Shown: positions 8,268 through 16,256 of the stretch, piece after piece
Layout: every line of letters starts with the position of its first letter
Position numbering within the stretch: position 1 is the stretch's first letter
DNA from: Rugamonas sp. A1-17
GTDB lineage: Bacteria; Pseudomonadota; Gammaproteobacteria; Burkholderiales; Burkholderiaceae_D
DNA length: 64,000 nt
Assembly: GCA_025548565.1 (NCBI GenBank)
Contig: JAJLPB010000007.1
Coordinates: 303,642-367,641, forward strand
Reading direction: 5' to 3'
Notes under the pieces: model-generated
The model's database searches: none
Told to the model about the DNA's origin: nothing
What the model saw: the letters and a program-made list of their open reading frames with translations, nothing else
Position numbers and translations under genes: made by a program

Positions 8268-9248
8268 ATGACCGCTTCGACCGCCATGCCGCCCGTGTTT
8301 TTGCACCCCCTGGCCGACCGCAACGGCGTGCCCTCGGCGTTGCTGCTCGACGCCGGCAGCTTGCAGGCCGACGCGGTGCCGGCCGGCGCGCTGCAGGAAC
8401 TCGCCTCCGGCAGCATGAGTTGCTATTACCGCGCCGGCCAGGCCGAGGCCGTCAATCAGTTGCTGGACGAGGCCGGCTGGCAGCCGCTGCCCGCCGACAA
8501 GGTCCACCACAGCGACAGCGCGCTGGCCGCCGAACTGCCCGCCGGCGCGGCCTGGATCGAAGGCGACTGGTTCCTGGCGCCGCCGCCCAAGCCGGTGGGC
8601 AGCCAGGCCGCCTCGCGCGCGCTGGCGCTCAAGCTGGTGCAGCTGGTCTCCGCCGACGCCGACACCCATGAAATCGAAGCGCTGCTGCGCCAGGACCCGA
8701 CCTTGTCCTACCACCTGCTGCGGCTGGTGAACTCGCTGGGCATGGGCACCGGCCGCCGCGTCACCAGTTTTTCGCAGGCCATCCTGATCCTGGGCCGCTC
8801 ACAGCTGCGGCGCTGGCTCAACCTGATGCTGTTCTCGTCGCGCGAGGCCGACCAGCGCTCGGCCATGCTGCTGGCGCGGGTGTCGGTGCGGGCGCGGGCG
8901 ATGGAGCTGCTGGCCAAGGCCGCCGGCCACGACAAGCCGCACCAGGAGCAAGCCTTCATGGCCGGCATGTTCTCGCTGCTGGGTGTTTTGTTCGGCATGC
9001 CGCTGGCCGAGGTGCTGAAGCCGCTGACCATCAGCGAGGCCGTGCAGCAGGCGCTGCTGATGCGCGAGGGCGAGCTGGGCCAGCTGCTCGGCGTGGTCGA
9101 GGCCGCCGAGCACGACGACATGGCGGCGCTGACCCGGGGCCTGCAGGCGCTGCAGATCGACGGGGCCAGCTTCAACCAGATCCAGGCCGAGGCGTATTTG
9201 TGGATGCAGGGCGTGGCGGCGGGCAAGGCGGGCAATCCCCATGCATGA
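8268..9248 (+). CDS. HDOD-domain signalling protein with degenerate EAL-like N-terminus
   Basis: The 326 residues split into a poorly conserved N-terminal part (1-110) and an HDOD domain (about 120-310). The N-terminal part resembles the EAL remnant of YuxH-type proteins. The HDOD part includes ALKLVQLVSAD, the line LLRQDPTLSYHLLRLVNS and the helix SFSQAILILGRSQLRRWL. HDOD domains keep the HD fold but lack the HD metal residues, and act in signalling rather than hydrolysis. The gene overlaps the next one by eight bases (9241-9248), so the two are translationally coupled. A c-di-GMP-related scaffold is likely; the exact role is unknown. Confidence 0.82.
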   Translation: MTASTAMPPVFLHPLADRNGVPSALLLDAGSLQADAVPAGALQELASGSMSCYYRAGQAEAVNQLLDEAGWQPLPADKVHHSDSALAAELPAGAAWIEGDWFLAPPPKPVGSQAASRALALKLVQLVSADADTHEIEALLRQDPTLSYHLLRLVNSLGMGTGRRVTSFSQAILILGRSQLRRWLNLMLFSSREADQRSAMLLARVSVRARAMELLAKAAGHDKPHQEQAFMAGMFSLLGVLFGMPLAEVLKPLTISEAVQQALLMREGELGQLLGVVEAAEHDDMAALTRGLQALQIDGASFNQIQAEAYLWMQGVAAGKAGNPHA

Positions 9249-11403
9249 CGCGATCGAGCTCTGCCTTGCGCTGAGCCGTCAGGCCCGCGGCGAGTCGGGC
9301 GAGGCGCTGGCGGCCACGCTGTCGCGGCTGGACGCGGCGCTGGCCGAGGCGCGTGCCGGCCTGCCCGAGCCGGCCGCGGCCAAGGCCGACGCCGTGCTCG
9401 AACTGGACCTGGCCGGCTATGTGACCGCCTGGAGCGAGGGTGCCCGCCAGATGTTCGGCTACACCACCGAGGAGGCCCTGGGCCGCCACGTGCTGTTCCT
9501 GTACGCCGAGGGCGACGACGACGGCAACATCGCCGAGCTGTTCTTCGAGCACGACGGCAATCCCGCCGGCGGCGCCCACACCGAGGTGCGGCGGCGCAGG
9601 AAAAATGGCGAGCTGATCTGGGTGAACCTGCACCTGCTGCTGCGCCACGACGAGGCCGGCGATCCGGTCGGCATGCTGGTCAAGCTGTCCAATGTGGACC
9701 AGGCGCTGTCTGCGGCGGACAAGGTCAACCTGCACGCGCGCATCATCGAGGACAGCGACCAGGGCGTGCTGATCACCGACGCCCACGAGCGCATCGTGTC
9801 GATCAATTCCTCGTTCACCCGCATCACCGGCTACACGCCGGAGGAATCGATCGGCAAGACGCCCGACCTGCTGCGCTCCGGCGTGCACGACGCCGAGTTC
9901 CGCGCCAAGGTGCGCTCGGCCATGCAGGGGCAGGGGCCGTGGCGCGGCGAGATCATCGGCAAGCGCAAGAACGGCGAGCTGTTTCCGCAATCGGTGACCA
10001 TCAGCGTGGTGCGCGACGCGCACGGCAAGATCAGCCACACGTTCTCGCTGTTCTCCGACATCAGCGTGCACAAGGACGCCGAGGCGCGCATGCAGCGCAT
10101 GGCCAACTACGACCCGCTGACCGGCCTGCCCAACCTGTGCCTGCTCAACCAGCTGGTCAGCCAGGCGCTGACCGAGACCAAGCGCTCGCAGGAACACGGC
10201 GCCTTGCTGGTGATCGAGATCACCCGCATCGGCGCCATCAGCGACACGCTGGGCCATGAGATCGGCAATGGCCTGCTGTGCGAGATCGGCCGGCTGTTCC
10301 GGCTGGCGCTGCGCGAGGCCGACGTGCTGGCGCGGCTGGACGGCCACAAGTTCGCGGTGGCGCTGCTGCACGTGGAAAAGCGCGAACATGCCGCCATCGT
10401 CGCGCAAAAGCTGCTGGCCGCGCTGGCCGCGCCCATCGTGATCGCCGGCCATCGCCTGCAGGTGGGCGGCCACATCGGCATCACCGTCTACACCGAGGAC
10501 GGCGCCGACGTCCCGACCCTGATCCGCTACGCCGACGTGGCGATGAACAAGGCGGCGCAGAGCATCGAATCGGCCTTCCTGTTCTACAGCGAGGAAATGA
10601 ACCAGCGCGCCAAGGAACACCTGCGCATCGAGAGCGAACTGCGCCAGGCGCTCGGCAACCACGAGCTGCTGCTGTACTACCAGCCCAAGGTCAGCCTGCG
10701 CAGCGGCCGCATCGTCGGCGCCGAGGCGCTGCTGCGCTGGCGCCATCCGGTGCGCGGGCTGGTGTCGCCGGGCGTGTTCATCCCGGTGGCGGAGGAGACC
10801 GGCCTGATCCTCGAACTCGGCAGCTGGGTGCTGGAGGAAGCCTGCCGCCAGGTGCGCGAGTGGAAGGACGCCAACCTGATCATGCCGCCGATCGCGGTCA
10901 ACCTGTCGGCGCGGCAGTTCGACAACCAACTGCCCAAGCGCGTGGCGGCGGTGCTGGAGCGGCACGGCGTGCAGCCCGACCAGATCAACCTGGAGATCAC
11001 CGAGAGCCTGCTGGTGCGCGGCACCGACAACGTGATCGCCATCATGAACGAGCTGGTGGCGATGGGCATGGCGCTGGCGCTGGACGACTTCGGCACCGGC
11101 TACTCCAGCCTGGCCTACCTGAAGAAATTCCCGATCAGCACCCTGAAGATCGACCGCTCCTTCGTCGTCGGCCTGCCATATGAAGAAAACGATTGCGCCA
11201 TCGCGCGCGCCATCGTCACCATGGCGCAGCAGCTGCGCCAGGAGATCGTGGCCGAAGGCGTGGAGACCGCCGAGCAGATGAGCTTTCTGCGCGAGCTGGG
11301 CTGCGACCAGCTGCAGGGCTATCTGTTCAGCCAGCCGATCCCCGCGGCCGAGTTCGCCAGCATGCTGCGCGAAGGCAAGCGCCTGGCCTTCGGCGGACGT
11401 TGA
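9241..11403 (+). CDS. PAS-PAS-GGDEF-EAL protein, probable c-di-GMP phosphodiesterase
   Basis: The 720 residues hold two PAS domains (about 45-155 and 165-285), a GGDEF domain (about 290-450) and an EAL domain (about 460-710). The cyclase half is degenerate. The signature reads DGHKF (367-371), and the metal-binding Asp near the domain start is replaced (VIEITRIG). The EAL half is intact: E495-A-L, NLSARQF, EITES, D615-D616-FGTGYSS, LKIDRSF and AEGVE. It should therefore hydrolyse c-di-GMP, with the dead GGDEF as a possible GTP sensor. PAS domains suggest redox, gas or ligand input. No membrane segment is present. It is coupled to the upstream HDOD gene. Confidence 0.9.
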   Translation: MHDAIELCLALSRQARGESGEALAATLSRLDAALAEARAGLPEPAAAKADAVLELDLAGYVTAWSEGARQMFGYTTEEALGRHVLFLYAEGDDDGNIAELFFEHDGNPAGGAHTEVRRRRKNGELIWVNLHLLLRHDEAGDPVGMLVKLSNVDQALSAADKVNLHARIIEDSDQGVLITDAHERIVSINSSFTRITGYTPEESIGKTPDLLRSGVHDAEFRAKVRSAMQGQGPWRGEIIGKRKNGELFPQSVTISVVRDAHGKISHTFSLFSDISVHKDAEARMQRMANYDPLTGLPNLCLLNQLVSQALTETKRSQEHGALLVIEITRIGAISDTLGHEIGNGLLCEIGRLFRLALREADVLARLDGHKFAVALLHVEKREHAAIVAQKLLAALAAPIVIAGHRLQVGGHIGITVYTEDGADVPTLIRYADVAMNKAAQSIESAFLFYSEEMNQRAKEHLRIESELRQALGNHELLLYYQPKVSLRSGRIVGAEALLRWRHPVRGLVSPGVFIPVAEETGLILELGSWVLEEACRQVREWKDANLIMPPIAVNLSARQFDNQLPKRVAAVLERHGVQPDQINLEITESLLVRGTDNVIAIMNELVAMGMALALDDFGTGYSSLAYLKKFPISTLKIDRSFVVGLPYEENDCAIARAIVTMAQQLRQEIVAEGVETAEQMSFLRELGCDQLQGYLFSQPIPAAEFASMLREGKRLAFGGR

Positions 11404-11479
11404 TGCGGCCCGATTGGCCTCCTGAAAAATCCCGCGATTGGCATCCCGCCAACGCGCCGTCCGCAGGCACAATAGAGCC

Positions 11480-12175
11480 ATGATAGATCTCTACTACGCC
11501 GCCACCCCCAACGGCTTGAAAATGACCATGTACCTGGAAGAGGCCGGTATCGACTACCGCCTGATCCGCGTGAACATCGGCAAGGGTGAACAGTTTGCGC
11601 CGGAATACCTGCGCATTTCTCCGAACAACAAGATCCCGGCGCTGGTCGACCACGCGCCGGCCGATGGCGGGCCGCCGTTGAGCATGTTCGAGTCCGCCGC
11701 CATGCTGCAATACCTGGCCGACAAGAGCGGCTTCGGCTTGCCGCGCGATCCGCGCGCCCGGCTGGTGGCCCTGCAATGGCTGACCTGGCAGGTGGCCGGG
11801 CTGGGACCGATGGCGGGGCAGATCGGCCACTTCAACATCTACGCGCCGGAGACGGTGCCGTACGCGATCGACCGCTACACCCGCGAGACGCACCGCCTGT
11901 ACGGCGTGCTGGACAAGCAGCTGCAGGGCCGCGAGTTCATCGCCGGCGAGTTCTCGATCGCCGACATCGCCTGCTATCCGTGGATCGTGCCGCATGAGGG
12001 ACATGGGCAGACGCTGTCCGATTTCCCCGACCTGCAACGCTGGTTCGAAGCGATCCGTGCGCGGCCGGCCACCGTCAAGGCCTATGTCGGCGTGGAGAAC
12101 GTCTACGCCCGCAAGGACCGCGCCATGTCGGACGAAGAGCGCGCCATCCTGTTCGGGCAGGGCCGCCGCGTTTGA
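11480..12175 (+). CDS. yfcG: Glutathione S-transferase, YfcG-like disulfide-bond oxidoreductase
   Basis: The 231-residue protein has an N-terminal thioredoxin-like GST domain and an all-helical C-terminal domain. The N-terminal part begins MIDLYYAATPNGLKMTMYLE and holds the glutathione-binding SPNNKIPALVD and ESAAMLQYL. The T-P-N-G start is typical of YfcG/YghU proteins, which reduce small disulfides and peroxides with glutathione. The ATG at 11480 is used because homologues start there; an in-frame ATG at 11438 would add an unrelated extension. The gene stands alone between the GGDEF-EAL gene and a lipoprotein gene on the same strand. Confidence 0.88.
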   Translation: MIDLYYAATPNGLKMTMYLEEAGIDYRLIRVNIGKGEQFAPEYLRISPNNKIPALVDHAPADGGPPLSMFESAAMLQYLADKSGFGLPRDPRARLVALQWLTWQVAGLGPMAGQIGHFNIYAPETVPYAIDRYTRETHRLYGVLDKQLQGREFIAGEFSIADIACYPWIVPHEGHGQTLSDFPDLQRWFEAIRARPATVKAYVGVENVYARKDRAMSDEERAILFGQGRRV

Positions 12176-12274
12176 TACGGCTGGGACAGAGCACGAATCG
12201 CCGGAAGATGACAGAATAGGGGACGCCATAGCACATGGCAAACCGCCTTGCGTTTATTACTTACGGAGACTTCC

Positions 12275-12856
12275 ATGCAAAAACGTACTTTTCTGCTTCG
12301 TAGCACCGCAGCGTTGATGTTGGCCGGACTGGCGCTGGGCGGTTGCACCACCACCACCACGGCCGGCAAGGCCGACTCGGCCGCCGTCCGCACCGAGATC
12401 GAACAAGGTTCCTACTCGACGCTGGAGCGCCTGTATTCGGAAGTGAAGGGTTCGCGCGAGCTGGTGCGCAAATCGGCCGGCGTGCTGGTGTTCCCGCGCG
12501 TGCTGGCGGCCGGGCTGGTGGTGGGGGGCGAGTACGGCAAGGGCGTGCTGCGCACCGGCGGCCAGTCGGTTGATTATTACAGCGTGGCCTCGGTGTCGGT
12601 GGGCTTCCAGGCCGGCGCGCAATCGAAGGCCGTGGTGCTGCTGTTCATGACCCGCGAGGCGCTGGATAAATTCCGCAACAGCAAAGGTTGGACCGCCGGC
12701 GTCGACGGCTCGGTGGCGTTGCTGAAGGTGGGCGCCAACGGCGAGATCGACACCACCACCGCCAACAATCCGGTGCAGGCGCTGGTGCTGACCAACGCCG
12801 GCCTGATGGCCAACCTGAACCTCGAAGGCACCAAGATCACCAAGCTCAACTTGTGA
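12275..12856 (+). CDS. YSC84/SYLF-domain lipoprotein
   Basis: The 193-residue product begins with a lipoprotein signal (MQKRTFLLRSTAALMLAGLA, then LGGC), so the Cys at about residue 26 is the lipidation site. The rest is the YSC84-like (SYLF) domain, with VRKSAGVLVFPRVLAAGLVVGG and GEYGKGVLRTGG as its clearest part. Bacterial members are envelope lipoproteins of unsettled function; the domain binds lipids in eukaryotes. The start at 12275 is supported by ACGGAGAC seven bases upstream. An earlier in-frame start at 12248 is rejected for lack of a ribosome-binding site. Confidence 0.85.
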   Translation: MQKRTFLLRSTAALMLAGLALGGCTTTTTAGKADSAAVRTEIEQGSYSTLERLYSEVKGSRELVRKSAGVLVFPRVLAAGLVVGGEYGKGVLRTGGQSVDYYSVASVSVGFQAGAQSKAVVLLFMTREALDKFRNSKGWTAGVDGSVALLKVGANGEIDTTTANNPVQALVLTNAGLMANLNLEGTKITKLNL

Positions 12857-12943
12857 TCGGCCGGCGGCCGGCGCGGAAAAGGCTTTGCCGCCGCGTCGGT
12901 TGCGGCTACTCTTACGCTCATCTGTCAACAACGAGGAATATCG

Positions 12944-13309
12944 ATGAGCCGTAACATCCTGGACGAAGCCCACATCCACCCGGCCGTGCGCGAGCAGGTC
13001 AGCAATTACCACCGCGACCTGGTGGCCGAGGTGCAGGCCGCCGTGGCCGCCAACACGGTGGTGGTGGTCGGCATGGGCCTCAATCCCTTCCCGCGCAAGG
13101 CCCGCAAGATCCTCGACGGCCTGGGCACGCCTTATCGCTACCTCAGTTATGGCAGCTACCTGGGAGGCTGGCGTCCGCGCACGGCGCTGAAGATGTGGAC
13201 CGGCTGGCCGACCTTCCCGATGATTTTTGTAAAAGGCACGCTGATCGGCGGCGCCAACGATCTGCAAAAGCTGGTCGAGCAAGGCGAATTCGCGCGCATG
13301 GTGGCCTGA
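12944..13309 (+). CDS. Glutaredoxin-like protein lacking all cysteines
   Basis: The 121-residue protein has the glutaredoxin fold markers. The active-site loop occurs as VVGMGLNPFPRKARKIL, the cis-Pro segment as WPTFPMIFVKG, and the glutathione-binding turn as LIGGANDLQKL. The loop that normally holds CPYC or CGFS reads NPFP here, and there is no cysteine anywhere in the protein. Redox catalysis by thiol exchange is therefore impossible; binding of glutathione or a partner is the likely remaining role. AGGA lies before the ATG. The stop overlaps the start of the PPC-domain gene (TGATG at 13307-13311), so the two are translated together. Confidence 0.8.
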   Translation: MSRNILDEAHIHPAVREQVSNYHRDLVAEVQAAVAANTVVVVGMGLNPFPRKARKILDGLGTPYRYLSYGSYLGGWRPRTALKMWTGWPTFPMIFVKGTLIGGANDLQKLVEQGEFARMVA

Positions 13310-13698
13310 TGCAAACGCTGGCGCTGCGCCTCGATCCCGGCGACGACCTGCGCGCGGCGGTGGTGGCTGCCCTGCAGGCCAGCGGCCATGAGGCCGGCTT
13401 CGTGTTGCAGGGCATCGGCAGCCTGAGCGTGGCGCAACTGCGCTATGCCGGGGTGCCACAGCCGGACACGCTGCGCGGCGACCTGGAAATCCTGACGCTG
13501 GCCGGATCGCTGTCGGCGGACGGTGCGCATCTGCACATGTCGGTGTCGGACGCGCAGGGGCGGGTGCTGGGCGGCCATGTGTGCGCGGGCTGCGTGGTGC
13601 GCACCACGGCCGAGCTGCTGCTGGCGCTGCTGCCCGGCCAGCGCTTCACGCGCGAGCTGGACCCGCGCACCGGCTATCCCGAGCTGAAGATCAGCTAG
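13309..13698 (+). CDS. PPC/PCC (DUF296) domain protein
   Basis: The 129-residue protein is a single PPC domain. The hallmark reads HLHMSVSDAQGRVLGGH, preceded by LQGIGSLSVAQLRY and LEILTLAGSLS and followed by VVRTTAELLL. Stand-alone bacterial PPC proteins form trimers. Plant relatives with AT-hooks bind DNA, but the bacterial function is unsettled. The start ATG shares one base with the stop of the cysteine-free glutaredoxin gene, so co-translation is likely. The stop overlaps the stop of the convergent emfourin gene in the tetranucleotide CTAG (13695-13698). Confidence 0.85.
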   Translation: MQTLALRLDPGDDLRAAVVAALQASGHEAGFVLQGIGSLSVAQLRYAGVPQPDTLRGDLEILTLAGSLSADGAHLHMSVSDAQGRVLGGHVCAGCVVRTTAELLLALLPGQRFTRELDPRTGYPELKIS

Positions 13699-14000
13699 TC
13701 GGGATCGACTTCGTGGAGCTTGTCGGTGAGCTCCTTGAGCGGCGCGGGCGCCGCGTCCAGGTGGTAGTGGACCTGGTGCTCTTGCTGGCCCTGGTCCACC
13801 TTGAGGTCGTACTGAAAATCCGACGAGCGCGGCGCGTCCTTGACCAGCTTGTCCGGCAGCGCGAAAAAGTCGCAGGCCGACAGCAGCTGCTCCAGCTCGT
13901 TCGCCCGCTCCGGCGGCAGCTGCGCCAGGTCGACCGTGCGCGTTTGCGCGCCGGCCGGTCCGGTGAAGCCGCCGGTGCATCGCAGCGTTAAACGTGTCAT
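13695..14000 (-). CDS. Emfourin-like protealysin inhibitor
   Basis: This 101-residue cytoplasmic-type protein has no signal peptide. It matches the emfourin family by size, by its TLRCTGGFTG start, by the DLAQLPPERANELEQLL helix, by SSDFQYDLKV, and above all by its place directly behind an M4 protease gene of protealysin type. Emfourin binds and inhibits protealysin; the pair is known from Serratia. The start at 14000 (MTRLTLRC) fits the conserved N-terminus. The gap to the protease stop is ten bases, so both come from one transcript. The end overlaps the convergent PPC gene by four bases. Confidence 0.82.
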   Translation of the reverse strand: MTRLTLRCTGGFTGPAGAQTRTVDLAQLPPERANELEQLLSACDFFALPDKLVKDAPRSSDFQYDLKVDQGQQEHQVHYHLDAAPAPLKELTDKLHEVDPD

Positions 14001-14010
14001 ACCATTTCTC

Positions 14011-15033
14011 CTAAACGACGCCGACCACTTTCCATGCCGCCTGCACCGCGTGCTGCTCGGGCGAATCGGCGCCGTACAGCAACACCGCCGCCTGCGAGGT
14101 GGCCTTGGCCATGTCGGCAAAGCTGGCGTTCGGCGTCAGCAGACCCAGCGCCTTGTACCAGACCGGTCCGGCCTTGTCCCACGAATTGCCCTTGAGCGCG
14201 ATGGCCGCCGCATAAAAGGCATGGTTGGGGATGCCCGAATTGGTGTGGACATCGCCGCCCTCCACGTATCCTGCCATGGTTTTCGGTTGATCGTCGCCCG
14301 ACCACGTAATTTCTTTGTTGCCCGGATCGGCCATCGAGCGCAGCGCCTTGCCGACGCCGGGCGCCAGGATGCCCGCGCCGATCAGCCAGTCCGCCTGCTC
14401 GACATTCTGCTTGAGCTTCCATTGCTTGATGATGCTGCCGAACACATCGGAGATCGACTCGTTGAGCGCGCCGCTCTGGTTTTCGTAGATCAGGCCGCCA
14501 GGCACGGCGTGCTGGGTGACGCCGTGGGTCAGCTCGTGGGCGATGACGTCGAGCGCGCTGGTAAAACCGAGGAACAGTTTGCCGTCGCCGTCGCCGTAGA
14601 CCATCTGCTGGCCGTTCCAGAAGGCGTTGTTGAACTTATTCTGGTAGTGGACGGTCGAGTCGATGCGCAAGCCTTTGTTGTCGATGGAGTTGCGCTTGAG
14701 GACTTCGCGGTAGAAGTCGTAGGTGATGCCGGCGCCGTCATAGGCCTCGTTGACGGCGGCATCGGCCACCGCCGCGCCGCCTTCGGTACGCATCAGCTTG
14801 CCGGGCAGGGTGGTCTTGTGGTTGGCGTCGTAGACCGTGCGGCGTTTCTCGCCGACGGCCGCCACGCCCGTCGCGACCGGCGAGATCGAGCGCTGGCCGC
14901 GCAGGTAGGCGGAGGTTTCGCACTGGTCCAGCAGCAGGCAGCGGTCCGCCTGCGAGGTGGCGGTGTCGGCCAGCTTGCGCAGCATGTTGGTCGGGATAAT
15001 GAAGCAAGTGCAGCTGTGGGCCTGGGTTGCCAT
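14011..15033 (-). CDS. M4 metallopeptidase, protealysin-like
   Basis: The 340-residue protein has the zinc motif HELTH (166-170) and the third ligand in NESISD (E192), plus the conserved GGDVHTNSGIPNHAFY segment with the catalytic His. There is no signal peptide. Instead, a short propeptide starting MATQAHSCTCFIIPTNMLRK resembles the protealysin precursor region. Protealysin-type enzymes cleave proteins such as actin and OmpX in other bacteria and are held in check by emfourin, encoded next. The start at 15033 is chosen for the strong AGGAG six bases before it; an in-frame upstream start is rejected. Confidence 0.88.
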   Translation of the reverse strand: MATQAHSCTCFIIPTNMLRKLADTATSQADRCLLLDQCETSAYLRGQRSISPVATGVAAVGEKRRTVYDANHKTTLPGKLMRTEGGAAVADAAVNEAYDGAGITYDFYREVLKRNSIDNKGLRIDSTVHYQNKFNNAFWNGQQMVYGDGDGKLFLGFTSALDVIAHELTHGVTQHAVPGGLIYENQSGALNESISDVFGSIIKQWKLKQNVEQADWLIGAGILAPGVGKALRSMADPGNKEITWSGDDQPKTMAGYVEGGDVHTNSGIPNHAFYAAAIALKGNSWDKAGPVWYKALGLLTPNASFADMAKATSQAAVLLYGADSPEQHAVQAAWKVVGVV

Positions 15034-15214
15034 GACGTTCTCCTTCACTGATGCAATAGTGTCTTCTTTATACACGGATTCGCAATTTCGGTACGTCACG
15101 ATTGCTCTGGCGTGGAGTGCGCAGCGGGTTCATGCCGAGACTCAAAGACCGTCTGCAGGAAAAAGATATGTTGAGGAAGTCGCAGTCTCGATTAATCTGT
15201 CTAATGATGAAGCC

Positions 15215-15391
15215 ATGAAACAGAGCGAATTCGTCAGATGGTTGGCATTGAATGGCGCAACTTTTAGGGACGGTGCCAAGCATCTGAAGGTGTATTGCAA
15301 TGGACGGCAAAGCCATCTTCCGCGCCACCCGTCCAAGGAGCTGGCGACTGGGCTCGTCGAAAGCGTCAAGAAGCAGTTAGGTTTAAAGTAG
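15215..15391 (+). CDS. hicA: HicA-type mRNA interferase toxin
   Basis: The 58-residue protein is a single HicA/YcfA-like domain: SEFVRWLALNGATF, then the catalytic DGAKHLKVY (H23), then the LPRHPSKELATGLV segment. HicA toxins bind double-stranded RNA folds and cut mRNA. The ATG at 15215 gives the family's usual length. The gene precedes hicB by 21 bases, the normal order for this module. Composition is more AT-rich than the neighbouring core genes, in line with a mobile toxin-antitoxin module. The toxin looks intact while its antitoxin looks shortened. Confidence 0.85.
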   Translation: MKQSEFVRWLALNGATFRDGAKHLKVYCNGRQSHLPRHPSKELATGLVESVKKQLGLK

Positions 15392-15412
15392 CGATTGAAG
15401 AATGGAGGTCAT

Positions 15413-15697
15413 ATGAAATTCCCTGCCACCTTTACGCCCGAAGACGGAAAGATCGTCGTGCGGTTTCGAGATATACCGGAAGCGATCACTCAAGGGGATA
15501 ACGAGGCCGACGCCATGGAGATGGCGGAAGACGTGTTGATCTCTTCGATGGACTTCTACTTTGAAGATCTGCGTCAGGTGCCACTTCCTTCGCCCCCCGT
15601 TTTGGGTGAGCGCCTGGTGTCATTGCCGCAAGGTCTGCAGCAGCAAGTCCTTGAGCACAACAAAATGTTGGCGACGAAGATCGATACTGCGATCTGA
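15413..15697 (+). CDS. hicB: HicB-type antitoxin, DNA-binding domain missing
   Basis: The 94-residue protein has the HicB partial RNase-H-like domain: FPATFTPEDGKIVVRFRDIP, the helix DNEADAMEMAEDVL, then VPLPSPP. A strong GGAGG lies five bases before the ATG. Full-length HicB usually continues after the last helix with a helix-turn-helix or ribbon-helix-helix DNA-binding domain. Here the frame stops at LATKIDTAI, where that domain would begin, and I see no continuation in another frame. It may still bind HicA, but probably cannot repress its own promoter. Confidence 0.82.
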   Translation: MKFPATFTPEDGKIVVRFRDIPEAITQGDNEADAMEMAEDVLISSMDFYFEDLRQVPLPSPPVLGERLVSLPQGLQQQVLEHNKMLATKIDTAI

Positions 15698-15770
15698 GCA
15701 ATTGTGTCCGTGCACCATAAAGTTATGGAAATGATATGCTTCGGTCTCTACTGGCGCTAGGGAGACTATT

Positions 15771-16211
15771 TTGGCATCCATTACCTTTTCAGCTTGCGCA
15801 GGCGTGTTCGACTTCAAGCAGGTGGACCCGGAGACCGGCGAGGAGGGCGTGTTCGTTGAGGACGCGGCCATCCTCAAAACGTTGGACGGCCTTTGTTACG
15901 ACGAGGAGGTTTTTTCAGACTACCTGTTGGACGGAGATGCCGCGCGCGGGCTGGAGGACGCCGGCATCAGCGGCGGCAGCCTGGAATTCAACTTCGACAG
16001 GGCCTCAGGCAGGCTGATCGGTCGCACCGAATACCAGCTTGAGCGGGCGCTGAACCCGGACGAGGTCGCGCTGCTGAAGGACTACACCATCGGCCAGTGG
16101 AGCGATGGCATCGGCTCCAACTTCTTCCAGGAGCGCATGCGACATGGCCTCGCGCCGCAGTTGCTTGTGATGGATGAAAGCGCCGTGCAGGTCGAGCAGC
16201 AGGCCCACTAA
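15771..16211 (+). CDS. Hypothetical acidic cytoplasmic protein
   Basis: This 146-residue acidic protein has no signal peptide, membrane segment or domain I recognise. It starts with TTG preceded by GGGAGA; no ATG gives a better start. Noted segments are FDFKQVDPETGEEGVFVEDA near the N-terminus and the C-terminal IGQWSDGIGSNFFQERM. The Trp-Ser-Asp-Gly-Ile-Gly segment looks like a conserved surface of an uncharacterised family. It follows the hicAB genes on the same strand and precedes a secreted esterase. An immunity-like role is possible but unsupported. Confidence 0.6.
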   Translation: MASITFSACAGVFDFKQVDPETGEEGVFVEDAAILKTLDGLCYDEEVFSDYLLDGDAARGLEDAGISGGSLEFNFDRASGRLIGRTEYQLERALNPDEVALLKDYTIGQWSDGIGSNFFQERMRHGLAPQLLVMDESAVQVEQQAH

Positions 16212-16256
16212 CAGCAATATCAACCATATTATTTATACGGATTCAGGAGTTCTTGC

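Noticed and set aside
7284..11481. Long open frames on the minus strand opposite lysR, the HDOD gene and the GGDEF-EAL gene (up to 769 codons)
   Set aside because: They are made of His, Arg, Gln and Ala-rich low-order sequence, the usual shadow of GC-rich coding DNA, and lie opposite genes with full domain matches.
12857..12943. GC-rich palindromes after the YSC84 lipoprotein gene as a terminator
   Set aside because: The arms (GGCCGGC type) are short and overlapping and no T-run follows.
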